64,000 nucleotides of DNA from Ustilaginoidea virens. Its lineage: Eukaryota; Ascomycota; Sordariomycetes; Hypocreales; Clavicipitaceae. Within the stretch, counting starts at the first letter, position 1, and every line of letters begins with the position of its first letter. Location of the stretch: positions 5,766,001-5,830,000 of the forward strand of contig NC_057318.1 of NCBI RefSeq assembly GCF_000687475.1. The letters run 5' to 3'. A program made the translations under genes and the position numbers. Below, one piece after another: positions 48,374-60,565 of this stretch. Below the pieces are notes generated by a model. The model made no database searches. It was not told the origin of the DNA and saw only the letters and a list, made by a program, of their open reading frames with translations.

Positions 48374-48614
48374 TATAAAGGACTGGCCCTAGGGCTACTG
48401 CGAATAGGCGTTGAATATATATATTAAATAAACTAAGGAGGAAAGAGAGAGGACCTAAATAAAGGCCTCTGAGTAGTCTATTTATGCCTGTATATAGCAC
48501 GGGCCGAGTTCTTAGCGAGCCTCGTGACCTTGTGCTGATACTCTTTAGGCTAGTCGCGGGCGCAGCCCGAGTTCTAGCCACATTGTGGCGCGGGCGTAGC
48601 CCGTGCCCGTGATA
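48374..48614 (-). repeat. 5' LTR of Gypsy G1#2
   Basis: 241 bp, TATAAAGGAC to CCCGTGATA, closely matching 40,970-41,211. Confidence 0.88.
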
Positions 48615-48624
48615 GTAAGGCTGG

Positions 48625-48860
48625 ATATAAGGTGGTATAATGGGGTATTACGAGGAGCTCTCTTACTGGCTATCTTAGATGCCTAGGTTTACTCTCTCTC
48701 TTAGATATATTTAGGATAGCTTTTCCCCTTCTTTCTAGATAGTAGAAGGGTAGCATAATTAAGTCTGTTAATGCACTATATGCCTCTTAACTATTTTCAC
48801 CTTTCCTGCGTTTCTGGTTATTTATATTTGTCTTGCCTTTATACCGGCTTCACTTTATAT
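48625..48860 (+). repeat. Worn B-family LTR remnant
   Basis: Similar to the 3' two-thirds of B LTRs (for example GATAGTAGAAGGGTAGCA and GTCTGTTAATGCACTATATG) with indels and many transitions. Both ends are lost. It is the last recognisable repeat before the genic DNA. Confidence 0.7.
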
Positions 48861-49040
48861 TTACCCTCAGAATTCTAATATGGGTGTATCAATAGGTTTA
48901 TATGTAATATTAATAATAATTAACTAAAATGCGTTATTATAACTAAGTTTATTCCTTTTATAAATAGCTGGTATAATAAGCATGGTCACCCGTTGCTTAT
49001 TATTTTTATTTAATTTTATCGCGTTCCTATACATTCTAAT
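48861..49040. other. AT-rich boundary segment
   Basis: Very AT-rich, with TAATATTAATAATAATTAA-like runs and no coding signal. Composition changes sharply to balanced at about 49,040. Confidence 0.5.
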
Positions 49041-50447
49041 AATAAGCAAGTCCATGTAACTTGGCGGATATGCAAGGATTCTATAACCTCAGCGGTGCGC
49101 GGTTTTGGTATGCCTCTCTAGTGTGCCAGCTCTCTATACAGAGTTTAAAAAAACCTACTTACATAACCTACGGCCTTGCAATTATCGCTCGGACAATGTC
49201 GATTTATTTCGGCGTCACGTCATTTACTAGCACGCTGGCAATGTACTGTTCGCAGAGGGTCAAGACTGCTTCACGCCTTGTCCATTCTGCAGTCACCCGC
49301 CGAAACAAGGCATTTGCCTCGGACGGCAGGTGATGGAACCGATGGCTTTCTCCTTGTTCCTTCTCCTTGAAACAGTGTCTTCATCAGAAGCCATGGCGAG
49401 AGTTGCTGGCAAACAGACCGTCAGGTCCGGTTGTGGATGTCCGTCACCCTTGCTCCTGTCTAGAAGAGGGAAAAGGTTGTAGCACAGACGAGTGGACACG
49501 TCGCGGCCAGCCAGAGTCAGTCGACGGCGGTCCTGGGAAACAGCAACACAGACGGTTGCTGTCACCTGGAACCTACCCAACCATAGTTGAGCCGAGTCGA
49601 AGAAAAGAGACTTCTCGTCCAGTTGCTGGTAGGTGGGAGTGTGCAACCGATCCAACCCAACGGGTTCATGTAACACACTGAAACTTCGGTCGTACTTGTA
49701 CTCGTCTTCGCTCGGGGGGTTACGGCATGAATAGGCAGAGCTGGGCAGCATATTCCGGGTGTTGTCTGCATGGGCCGAGGTGTTTACCCCCCCGGCTCCT
49801 CTTGTTCTTTTCAACACGCCCGTAGATCTTGTACTCACCTGGAGGAGGCTGTGGCCTGGGGATAAAGAGGGGAAAAAAAAAAAAAACAAGGTAGCTGGTC
49901 TTCGGTCGGCCGAACGGCACCGCAGGGCAAGTTTTCTTTTGAAGGATCTCGGGTAGTGTGGCTCTGCGACTCGTTCCAAGCCAGTCTTCTGGAGCTTGGC
50001 GAAGTTGTTTTTTTTCGTTTTTCTTTTTTTTTTCCTTGTGCGTGTGTGTGTGTGCCAGCGAATCGTGCGATAGCCCGGCATGGGACGATCAAGAGGCAGT
50101 GTGAGGCTCACAGAATGCGTCAAGCCACGGGCAACGACTGGAAGCTGCGGAGGAGTCTGGTAGAAGCTGTGGGATAGGGTGTCCTGGTGCACCCCTTTCG
50201 GAATTAACTGTCGAATCTCGGCGGGATGAGCTGGAGTATCTGGTGTCTGGTGCGTTTTCGGCAACTCGCTAGTGTTGGGAATGAGTAAAAAGTGCTGTGC
50301 TGTGCTGTGCTGTGCTGTGCTGTGCTGTGCTGGTCTGTCTGGCAGAAGCGACGCACGCACGACGAACGACCCGAACAAACGGTAGCCCCTTGCCACGTGT
50401 ACCATACGGCACACAATGCCACACATATACCCACCCGTTTGTGTTTC
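49041..50447. other. Unique GC-balanced intergenic DNA left of element D
   Basis: No RIP signature. It contains A/T homopolymers (49,871-49,886; 50,008-50,035), a GT-rich run (50,040-50,055) and a GTGCT pentamer array (50,292-50,331). No frame looks coding. It was contiguous with 56,270 onwards before element D inserted. Confidence 0.6.
50292..50331. repeat. (GTGCT)8 microsatellite
   Basis: Eight perfect pentamer copies. Confidence 0.95.
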
Positions 50448-50645
50448 TGTTGGAGGGAAATTGGCTTGTCTGTAATGTGGATATCGGTCATGTCCGAGGG
50501 TGGATATGCCGAGTTCTCCCTGGATCAGTAAGCCCTTAGGGGTACCCCCTATCCCACTATAAATAGCTGGGAACATAAGTCTCTTAGAGAGGACTTGGTT
50601 CCTTCAATCAAGCATTTTATCGCATTTTCCCTATGCATTCTGACA
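50448..50645 (+). repeat. 5' LTR of Copia D
   Basis: 198 bp, TGTTGGAGGG to CATTCTGACA. A TATA box (TATAAATA) is at 50,558-50,565. Confidence 0.95.
50558..50565 (+). promoter_or_regulatory. LTR TATA box, Copia D
   Basis: TATAAATA, 80 bases before the LTR end and unchanged in both LTRs (56,182-56,189 in the other), so it is the likely element promoter. Confidence 0.6.
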
Positions 50646-50956
50646 TAGTAGCAATTGCGTAAATATCACAACAAAAAACCTCATTTTTATCCCTTACCTT
50701 GTGGCCCAGCCTTAAGATCAACTGTTATCTTTATTTTGCTATAAAAGCCACTATTTTCCGGATCCTATTTGAGTAAGCTCTGGATTCCCTATTGAATCCG
50801 TTAAAAGCATTGTTGCTGATATACTTGTATGGCCTTATTAATTAAAAAGGAGGCTATTATGGAAAGTCGCGATATTTCCTTTAATTTAACAAATCGATAA
50901 CTTGACCGCTATTTTCGTCAGACTAATTCATGCCCTAAATATCGTTATCAGCGAAA

Positions 50957-53900
50957 ATAGGTACTATTACTAATAATAGCTCCAAACCAGCAGTCAAGCT
51001 GATGTCCCGATATGACTAGGATATCTAGTATGATTACATTTAAAAGCATGCTTTAGATAATGATATTTGGATATTCGTTAATCCTAAGGGCTCAGAAATG
51101 CTAAATATGCCCCTTCTGCTGGCATAGGAATTAGATAAACCTATCTATTCCACGCAGGCATTAGCATCAATACCAATATCTGCAGCAACAGCAGATTCAT
51201 TAATAGAAGCTGCAGATTATACCCCTTCTGCAAATACTAGAGCTGCATCGGCAGCTAGGGCATCATCGGCAGCACTAATGGTAAAAATAAGAATAATCCG
51301 GCCGCAGCAAGTCGAGAATATTAAAGAAAACCACCACTTCAAGCCGATATAACGCCCTAGTGGTATTAGTACTGCAGAATAGATGAAATAAGCCAATATT
51401 TAGTATAACTTTTAGAACGACCGTTATACGATATTTAATCGGAATCTTCGAGTATATACAGTATAGTTTGAATCAACGCTAAGCCCTAGCTATAAGATAT
51501 TAATAGCAGGCGATCGGAACATTCGAGGAAAAATTTAATACCTAATAGAATATATGCGACCGGTTCAGCTTATTATCTGGAAATACTTTAAAGAAAAATT
51601 CAAGCAGGCTATACGATATAACCTTAGAAGATATAATATAGAGGAATAGTTTAATGAAATCTCTATATTATATAAGCGATTAGTGCGAATAGACTCGATC
51701 CTCATTAATAGGAATACGCCTACTAAATAGCTAGCGGAAGCTCTTTATTAAAAGTATCCTACCTTTAAAAAAAAAATCCTCAATCGAATAATGAAGGCAT
51801 AGGAACGGAATAAATATCTCGATTTTCTAATAACCGTTAAATATATTCGGCAGAAATAGGAGCTAGAAGAGAAGGGGAAGGTTAGTAGTAGTCATATAGC
51901 ATTTATGACTGATGATACCAAACCTTTATTATAAGCCGCTTCTAGCGATACTTCGGCTTTATCTTCAGTAGAGAAAAAGACCTATAAATACTATAGTAAG
52001 CCCTATATAGTAAAGGGGCCTCATTATAAGAATTATTAGATATTAACTCTATCGATAGCTCTAAACCACTTAAAAGACAGGATTAGCAAGAAAAACTAGG
52101 AAGCTATATATAAAAAGATAAAAAAGGAATCCAAAAAGGTATAAAATACATTTAAGGCCTTTTAAGATAAACACAAAGGCAAAAGCAAAAGTAAAAGCAA
52201 TAACGATAACAATAAGGAAGAAGATAAATTAATAGAGAAAGAAAAGGAAGATAAGGTATTCACAATATCTATTCTTTCTATAGGAACTCACCCAGATAAT
52301 TCAGGCCTTTTAAAGTCTTATATTATACTCAACAGTAGCGCTTTAATACATATTTTCAACGATATAAAATAGTTCACTAATATCGACTATAATATCAATA
52401 AGTATATCGTTCGTAATGCTTATAATAGTATTTCAAAAGTCCTTAGTATTAGCTCTATTCGAATTGTATTATAGGATGGAAGGGCTATTACCTTTACTAA
52501 TGTTCTATATAATCCGACAATTATAGCGAATCTTCTCGCTATAAAAAAGATAAGAAATAAAGGATTATTTTAGAATAATAAAGTTAATGAGATTTACCTA
52601 CGAAAAAATAATTAATAAGAAATAATCTTTTAAATTTTTTAGGTGGATAAGAGGCCCTGCATCCTCTACCAAAGTGGCAGAAACAATATACCTATAGATA
52701 AATTCATTATAAAGGCTTAAAATAAAGCCTTAATTATTAATAAAGCCTATTTAGCTCGAAGAGATAGCTACTAGCCTAAAACTTTAATGAAAACGCCTTA
52801 TACTATCTAGCATATGCGTTTTAGGCACCCAGATTAGGATTCGATAGATTATATCTTTAAAGATATATTATAGATACCTAAGGAAAAAGAAGCTTCGAAT
52901 TATAAAGTTTATAGTAGTATAAAAATCGTGAAGCAGATATTACGGTTATCTTATAAGCTCTCGATACCTTAAAAACCCTTTAAAATAGTCTCTTTCGATC
53001 TATTTCTATAAGCTACTGCTTTTAACGGTAATAAATATATAGCGTTATTCACCTACCGATTTATAGGAATAAAGTGTATTTTCACGATACCTAGAAAGAC
53101 CGACCTACCTAGATACTAGCTAATCTTCGAGAATCGGGTTTTACGCCTATACGATATAGCGATCGCAATAGTCATCTCTAATAACGAAATAGCGCTCTAG
53201 ATTAGCAATAGTTGGGAAAAAGCCAAACGGAAAGGCATCATAATTTAAAATTCGAGCCCTAGTCACTAATATTAGAATAATTATACTAAATGTTCTAAGG
53301 GGGTATTAAAAACGAAGATAGCCCTTTTTAATATATAAGTAGGCTTTCCTAAGGAGTTATAGCCTATTATAGCCAAAGTAGCGGTATATTTGCTAAATCG
53401 AAGCCCTAGGAAGTCGGAAAGACCTTACGATAATTAGAAATCACCTTTTTAAATACTTCAATTTTAGCTCTATAATAATAAGCCCGCCTAGAAACACCTA
53501 CCGGCAGATATTCGTCTATAAATTCACTACCTCTGCGCCTATAGATATAAGGCTTTCATAATAACTCGCGATAAGATATTACAAAAAGGACTAAAGCTCA
53601 ATCAAAAAGCTCATATTAGGTATTTAGTAGGCTATATATCGACCACTTAGTACCTAATTTAGGTGTTTTTGTTAAAAAGAAGCTACTAGTTTAATTCTAG
53701 CTATATTATATTCGATAAGACCGTATTCTATTAAGATAAATACTATTTACCGATTTCTAAATAATAAAAAGAGGCCCTAAATAGCCTTATCGGTAATATT
53801 AAAGAAACACCTATTATTAATGACTTTAAACTTATATTATCTGGGAATTCGATTAAAAATATCTTTACTAACGATCCTATTATTAAATAGGCACTAAAGG

Positions 53901-55807
53901 CACAAAATAAAGCCACTAACGATACCCCTTAACTAATAGAAATTAATCTTAAGGTTATAGACTACCCTAAAGAAGCTATCGCTTAAGCGATACTACCATC
54001 CCCGCTATTTTCGCCTAAGCCTAACGATAAACTCGAGCTAATTACTCCCTTCGATAATATATTCTTTATAAAGCTCGAAGGAAATACTTATAATATATTT
54101 GCAGCTTCTATCGCGAAGCCTTTAGCTATAATAGAGGCACTATATATTATAAATATGCCTAAAGAGCCGGCGATATAGAGGGAGCTTAGAAAGCACCTTA
54201 AGCGTAAGGAATTTATTGCTGCCGCAAAAGAAGAATATTCGAAGGTTATAAATAAAGAGATTAGGTGTATTATTCAACGAAATAATTTATCTATCGACCC
54301 TTGGATTAAGCTATTAGACCTAAAGTAGGTATTTGCCTATAAATAGGACCAAGATAGGTATCTCACTAGTTATAAGGCATGATTATATGTTTATAGTGAT
54401 TAACAACCCTATAATCTTTGTAATACCCAAGCAGCGGCACTTACGGTATATATATTTCGGCTTCTTATAGCGTTAATATACTTCTTTAACCTAGAAACGC
54501 ACCAATATAACTTTATCACAGCCTTTCTTAATACACCACTTAACGAGACTATTTATTGCAAATAACCTAATGGATTCTATAATAGTTTCATATTCATTAG
54601 GTTATTATATACCCTATATGGGCTTCGAAGGTCTCCGCTACTATGATTTAAAAAGTTATTACGATTCCTATTGCAATAAGGCTTTAAATAGGTCTATGAG
54701 GACCCCTATGTCTTTATTAATAGCTTCCTTATTATATTCTTCTACGTTAATAACCTAGTTGTACTTTATTATAAGTTATAGATAGAGGTATTCGAATCGT
54801 TCCATACGGCATTAATAGCGGCATTTAAGATTAAGGATCTCGGCAAGCTACGGTAGTTCCTAGCAATTAAGGTTATTCGCAACCGCACGGCTGGAAAGTT
54901 ATAGCTCACACAAAGGGCTTATTTCGACAAGCTGGCGATAAAATATAACCTCACCGCATTTAACGATACTAAGGACCGCCTTCTAGAGCACCCGCTACAC
55001 ACTATAAGACTTAAGGCATTCGATGGGATAACTAAACCATATAATATAAAGCGATACCAATCGATAGTAGGCTCGTTAGTATATCCGATTATAATTATAA
55101 GGCCTAAACTAGGCTATATTGGATCACAGCTATTAAGATTCCTTCAAAATCCAGGTCCAGACTATTTATAAGCCGCAAGGAAGGCACTCGACTACGGCTA
55201 TATATAGAAGAATACCGCGATAGAATTCCAGGCTAATATAGCAGAAATAGAGGCATTTTCTAATGCTTCCTATGCCGATAATATCACGACGCGATGAAGC
55301 AGTCAGGGCTATATAATTAAGCTCTTTAGCGGCCCGATTATATATAAATCGGGTCAATAGGATACTATTACAATATTATCAATAAAGGCAGAGCTTCTTA
55401 CGATATCTTATACAGCAAAAGAGGTTATCGCCTTCAAAAGATTATATAAGGAAGTTAGGCTCTAATTGTATGCCGATATCCCTATAATTTAATGCGATAA
55501 TATCTAGACCATTTGCCTATTAAAGGAGGAATTCTTCAAGCTTGTAATATAACTTTATTACGTAGATATTTATTACTATTAGTTGCGCCAGGAGGTTCAA
55601 AAAGGAACGATCGATATTACGTAGGTTCTAACGGGCAATATAGTTGCTAACGGTTTTATAAAGCCCCTAATAGGCTAGAAATTTGAAATCTTCTGCTAAT
55701 AGCTTAGGCTCGTTATTTTAAAGGGATCCTATGATGCCAGACTATAGTCTTACGATATTATTTTTAGTAATAAGGAAGAGCCTTATAAGGATCAAAAGAC
55801 GCCCTGA
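50957..55807 (+). pseudogene. Copia D gag-pol, RIP-inactivated
   Basis: A single phase from ATA (50,957, presumably a former ATG) to TGA (55,805-55,807), 4,851 nt. Gag has Y-F-K-E-K-F-K-Q-A-I and L-Y-K-R-L-V-R (51,580-51,690). A zinc knuckle is decayed (K-Y-Y-S-K-P-Y-I-V-K-G-P-H-Y-K-N-Y at about 51,985-52,035, cysteines now Tyr). The protease reads L-N-S-S-A (about 52,325), where D-S-G is expected. The integrase zinc region is H-M-R-F-R-H-P and the core is S-F-D-L-F ... Y-I-A-L-F (52,810-53,560). RT has a mutated site Y-V-N-N (54,743-54,754), and RNase H ends near 55,700. Nearly all interruptions are TAA/TAG. Confidence 0.88.
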
Positions 55808-56071
55808 AAAATCAGATTGAAAGGGGCTTTTCAATAGCTGCACTTATTTCCTATAAAAAATTGGAATCTACGGTTTATTATTATTTTCTTACGCTGTATG
55901 TATGCTATTGGGCGAATTTACCCCTGAATAGGTAGCCTATTTAATAAGGGCACCGTCATATTTTGCGCATAACTATTTTAAGTGGATTGATATTTCTACT
56001 TGTTATCTTGCTTTGCACTGAGTTTAGCTATATGGCAGGATATCCTAGAGAAAGCATATCCTGAGGGGGTG

Positions 56072-56269
56072 TGTTGGAGGGAAATTGGCTTGTCTGTAAT
56101 GTGGATATCGGTTATGTCCGAGGGTGGATGTGCCGAGTTCTCCCTAGATCAGTAAGCCCTTAGGGGTACCCCCTATCCCACTATAAATAGCTGGGAACAC
56201 AAGTCTCTTAGAGAGGACTTGGTTCCTTCAATCAAGCATTTTATCGCATTTTCCCTGTGCATTCTGACA
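56072..56269 (+). repeat. 3' LTR of Copia D
   Basis: 198 bp, preceded by the purine tract GAGGGGG and followed by GTTTC. Confidence 0.95.
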
Positions 56270-56513
56270 GTTTCAAGCCATGTTGCCACATCTCGCATCT
56301 CGTTTGAAGCTGCGGACCAGCCCCGTACCGTAATCTTGCTTCCCTTGAGGCCCAGCCCAAGTGGCTGGCAGGTGCGTGCCAGCCGTCCGTACTGTGCAGC
56401 ACCAGCACTCACTGTCCGAGCCCCCGTGCCATTTTTTATCGTCTCCGTAAATTGCCGCAAACCCCCTTCCCCTTAGCCTGCCTTGGCCGCAACTTGGATA
56501 TATTCTAAAAAAT

Positions 56514-56559
56514 GGGGGGGGGGGGGGGGGGGGGAATAGAAAAAAAAAAAAAAAAAAAA
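56514..56559. repeat. Poly-G then poly-A run
   Basis: 21 G, then a short spacer and 20 A. Long homopolymers such as these are prone to assembly error. Confidence 0.9.
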
Positions 56560-57953
56560 GGGACGGAAGAAAGAGGTCACTGCGCTCAATAAATGATGCA
56601 AAATATGGCATCAGCTGGCAAGAAACGCCAGAAACCAGCGCAAACACTCCATATGTGACTGAAGTGATACGTCCGCAAGTTGCGTTGGCAAATTGGGTCT
56701 GGCGTACTCCCGTATATGGATGGCATTGACTTTTTTTGCCCTGCCCTGCTCCCCTCCCCCCCCCCCCTCTTCCGAAAAAAAAATCCCGGCATTCCGAGCG
56801 GTCTGGCTCGCTTGCATGCAAGCCAGCATTGCCATCCCGGTCCGTATTCTTGTCATGCTTCCGTCGTCGTCGTCTACCAAGATAACCCCCGTTGACCCTC
56901 GCAATCCGCAAGTGACTTCGACCTACCCGCACAAAGACGCTCGCCTGCAAGTTCCTGTTGTCTTCCTCCCTCAAGCCAGACTCTTTGCAGATTTATGCGC
57001 CTTGTGTCATCATTCTATCATAAGCAGGTGGAGCAGCCCTGATTGGGAAAATTCAAGCGCCACAATAAAAGCGACACACCCCTCCCCCTCCCCCCCCGGC
57101 CAGTGTATTTATCCGCCGCGGGGGGTGAGGGGGGGCCCGGGGGGGGGGGAAGGAGGGGACACCTCCCATCTTTCTCGTGTGCGTCCAATCATCAGCGTCC
57201 AATGCAGGTCCCCTTCTTCGGTTTTGACGCTGTCGGCCCTGAACTGGATGATGCATGTTGACTGACGTATAGGATGCATTGGAGCTCGCTGGTCCCATCC
57301 CTGTCCTTCGAAAGCTACGATATGTAATCTCCTACGCACGCCGGCCCGTCTCTTCACTTGGGTCTGTTCGGCGCTCAACCGTTGTTTGTGGCAATGGTCC
57401 GGCAGAAAAGACGGCGTTTCTGGCATCCTTGTGCTTTATCAGATCGCGCTTGTGGACCAGTCGCAGTGGAAGGACCCGCTGCTTCCTGCCCAGTTGTGCC
57501 TGGGTGGGTACCTCCTGCCTCCTACCTGGGGCCTGGGTCCCCGTGGCGTCGGACGGGACGTACATGTCTACGGAGTAGTTGGTTAGAGCTTGGTCAGCAG
57601 TTGCTACCTCAGGTAGGAGGTCTGGTATGGTAGTTCGCCCAAACTCCTCGCAATTATGTAATGGCGAGCTCTCAGCCGTCAAGGAACGCCGCCGCCGCTT
57701 GGGTTGGAGCTTAGTAAGTCGGCGACTTGTCATCATCCCGTCCAGCGATGCTAAAAAGCTGTGCCTTGTGTGGCTAACATCCCATGTCCGGGGATCCCTC
57801 TAGTCTGTAATCCACAATCCGTGCCCTCGGGTCGAGTAGACATTGCCAAAGACAAGGCGACCGTGCCACCACTTTCCAGACAAGGGAGCGGGTGGTCATG
57901 TGTGTGTGTGCGCGCGCGCGTGTGTGTGCGGGTGTGTTGTAGTCGGTCCCCTG

Positions 57954-58104
57954 TACGGAGTACGGAGTACGGAGTGGTGTGTACTGACTACGCCGTACTC
58001 CGTACTCCGTAGTACGTAGCACGTAGTGCGTACGGAGAGGTACGTACCTCACACTCACAGCACGGCCTAACAGATAAGGTCTAGGAGGTAGGTACCTACC
58101 TCCT
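57954..58104. repeat. TACGGAG inverted repeats and a 22-bp palindrome
   Basis: Three TACGGAG copies at 57,954-57,974 face two CTCCGTA copies at about 57,996-58,011. A perfect palindrome centred on GGTACC spans 58,083-58,104. Confidence 0.85.
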
Positions 58105-58571
58105 TACCCAAGGTACCTACCCAATCTGCCTCTTGTCTGCCGCTTCATTCGGCGATGCCACGTCCCTTCTCTCCTTCCTTGCCTGCCCACCAAAGTTCGG
58201 AGTATGTACGTACATCATTGGCGTCTCGTAGCCCCCTCGCGCACCTGGCCACCCAGCCAGCAGTGCCAGATCAGTGAACGCCTTGAGTGCCGCCGTACTT
58301 CGTAAATACTAAATACGTCGTGCATCTACTATCGAGTTACCAGCTCCACTTACCCATCCCCCACCCAAATTGCCCGCGACCTTGACCTGACCAGTAGCCG
58401 CAGCTATGGCTCCCACTTCCGCCCAATCATGGCTTATTCCAGAAAACAATCCCCCTCGCTGCAGCTGGCGGGCTTTTCCCGTATTTCTATTACATCTTTT
58501 TCTCGTTGCCCCCTGTTCGGCCGCTTTAGCCTGATCAGGAATTGACAATTCCCATGCTTGATCGGAGCAGC

Positions 58572-58572
<1 letters not shown>

Positions 58573-58602
<30 letters not shown>
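58573..58602. repeat. (GCT)10 microsatellite
   Basis: About ten perfect trinucleotide copies in non-coding DNA. Confidence 0.9.
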
Positions 58603-58604
<2 letters not shown>

Positions 58605-60565
58605 TGATGTCCCCTGCGCAGTAGTGCGGTAGCATGTCTAGAAAGCCCCTTTCGGCACACTGAAAGCCGCGTACACCACTCCCGACTTGTTCGCCGAACC
58701 TGTCGCCAGTTGGGCCCTTGGGATCTGTAGGAGTTGACACGTTATTACGGTTAGAAGCGAGGCACAAGACCGAAAAAAAAAAAAAAAAAAAAAAAATATG
58801 TGCTCAACCTACCTACCTGCACGCCCCTTACCCCACGCCCTCGCCCACGCCCACGCCCACGCCCCCACACCGCCCAGTTACCCATACATCCATCCCACAC
58901 CCACCCCCTCTTTCCCCTTTCTTCCTCACGGAGACCGCTGACCCCATCATTTGGGTCCCCAATCATTCAAACTCTGGCAGCACCAAGTGGCTCGTAAACA
59001 TCCCGTTGCTCTGTTCTCCAAGCCGCAGGCAACTCGCTCGCTCCATACATACGTCTGGTGTGTTCCGGGTCACTTGTTACAGATCACAATGTCAGACATA
59101 GGCGTCTAGCGGACAACAAGGAAACAAGGCCAGGAGAGAGAAGAGATTGCCATCATTGCCATTCCCAGGGTTGCTTGCCTTGGCTCGAGACACGTGGATC
59201 GGAGATAAGTCCGGCGCGTTCATTCACCAGGGTCGCAGTACCTTCCCTTCCTGCAAGATGAGGACAAGTCCTGGTCATGTTAGGTTATTATGTATGCTCC
59301 TACACGCACTGTTGCCGGTGCTAAATGGGCTAGTATACGTCCGTAGTCGTCAGTGGTCACCTACTTTTGCTGAGATGGAAAATTAGACTAGGATTGCCCA
59401 CAGAGCCCTGGCTTTTGCCAGGCTTTTGCCAGCAGACCAGACTTGCATCATTTCCCTGCTGCGTTCCTTCCTAAAGTACCAGACCTAGCCAGGTAGCGAG
59501 CGACTGGAGCTTCCTACCTGCCTCGCTACCTACCTTACCTACCTTACCTGCTCACTTCCTCTTTCCTCTACTTCGCACCTTCCTAGGTACAGTACCTACC
59601 TACCTACTTTGCCTTCCTCAAAAGCTGCCGTTGCCTGCCAGTCACACAAAATCTGACCTTGAGCCGCCGATTAGGCTTTGGTCCAGAGCCGTTTCCTTCC
59701 TTTCCTTGCCTGTCTTTTTTTTTTTTTTTTTATAATTTCTCTGATGCCTTGAATCTCTTGGCTCCTTATTCAACCAGCCAATCCTGGACAAGAGAGACAT
59801 TGACCTCGTTCCCAACTGATGCCCCCACTCCAAATCCCAGATCCAGATGTTTGTCGCGCTCAATGTGCAACATTCACCGTTTGGACCTTCTTACCAATTC
59901 GACAATTGCTCACGGAATTCCACAACCTCGTATCACCAGGCACCCTGAAAATATCCTGTCAAAGTATCACTGTCCTATGTGCTCTGTTTCACACCAGCTC
60001 TCTCGGCTCAGGCGGAGCTTATATCTCATTTGCGCATAGCTCATCATCATCTCGCTACTCTGCATCAGTCACTCTGAAATAGGAAGCCGGAACTGGACGC
60101 CCCAACGTCAGCTTTGGCATCGCTTTTCCCGCATCTCTCGTTTGACTAGAGTGGTTCGTGACGTTACGCCAAAGAGCATTTGATCAACCTCTGCCCAGGT
60201 GTCGCGCAAGATAACAACATCCGTCCTCTGTCCCGTGTCATCGTCATCATCTGAACGGCACCCTGTTCCTTTCTCCCTTTTTGTTTCTTTTAGCCCCCTC
60301 TTTTCTTATCAACCCATTTTTTTAATACTTCATCGTTACTATATTATTCCTAGCGTCGCCATCGGCAGACAACAAACAGCCTGTTTGTGCTATCTGAAAC
60401 TGCGGCTTGTTTCCCCCTTGACGCTGCAGGTCTAGCTAAAGGGCCCAAAAGCAACCTACGGGACATCGTCTACCGAGACAAGCAACTCGAGAAGCTGGTG
60501 GTTTTGGGGGCTGATACTTTCTGCAAAAAATCTACAACGCCAGGAACTCATTGGCCTTGCGTCTC

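Larger units (their letters stand above)
47060..48614 (-). mobile_element. Gypsy G1#2, 5' fragment
   Basis: Collinear with 39,880-41,211 of G1#1 (gag region plus 5' LTR), same strand, heavily mutated. Homology starts almost exactly at the G2 LTR end, so G2 probably inserted here; the other half of G1#2 is not in the window. It holds a foreign solo LTR at 47,212-47,424. Confidence 0.85.
50448..56269 (+). mobile_element. Copia retrotransposon D, complete, in unique DNA
   Basis: 5,822 bp with 198-bp LTRs and perfect GTTTC duplication (50,443-50,447 and 56,270-56,274). The interior is strongly AT-skewed with RIP stops, whereas the LTRs differ at only five positions. It is the only repeat in the genic half of the window and a family distinct from A, B and C. 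Confidence 0.95.
56270..60565. other. Long non-coding upstream region of the Zn2Cys6-PAS gene
   Basis: About 4.3 kb with no supportable gene. It holds a G21 run and an A20 run (56,514-56,559), C- and G-runs (56,755-56,768; 57,078-57,160), a TG/CG run (57,899-57,930), TACGGAG inverted repeats and a perfect palindrome (57,954-58,104), a GCT array (58,573-58,602), an A-run (58,774-58,796), CCCACGC repeats (58,838-58,866), ACCT-rich repeats (59,510-59,610) and a T-run (59,715-59,731). Pyrimidine-rich stretches near 60,240-60,320 suit a fungal promoter or 5' leader. Short upstream ATG frames occur before 60,566. The transcription start cannot be placed from sequence. Confidence 0.6.

Noticed and set aside
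49293..50576. 427-codon minus-strand open frame
   Set aside because: Its start lies inside the LTR of inserted element D, and it translates microsatellites and homopolymers (Q-H-S-T-A repeats, poly-F, poly-K). It is an open stretch, not a gene.
56693..57265. 190-codon frame and overlapping minus-strand frames
   Set aside because: Built on C/G homopolymer tracts, with several overlapping frames on both strands and no domain.
57332..57736. 134-codon minus-strand frame
   Set aside because: No recognisable motif, overlapped by equally long plus-strand frames in a non-coding region.
60551..60565. Upstream start of the Zn2Cys6-PAS gene at TTG 60,551
   Set aside because: TTG is not a credible start here; the first ATG after the in-frame TGA at 60,512 is 60,566.
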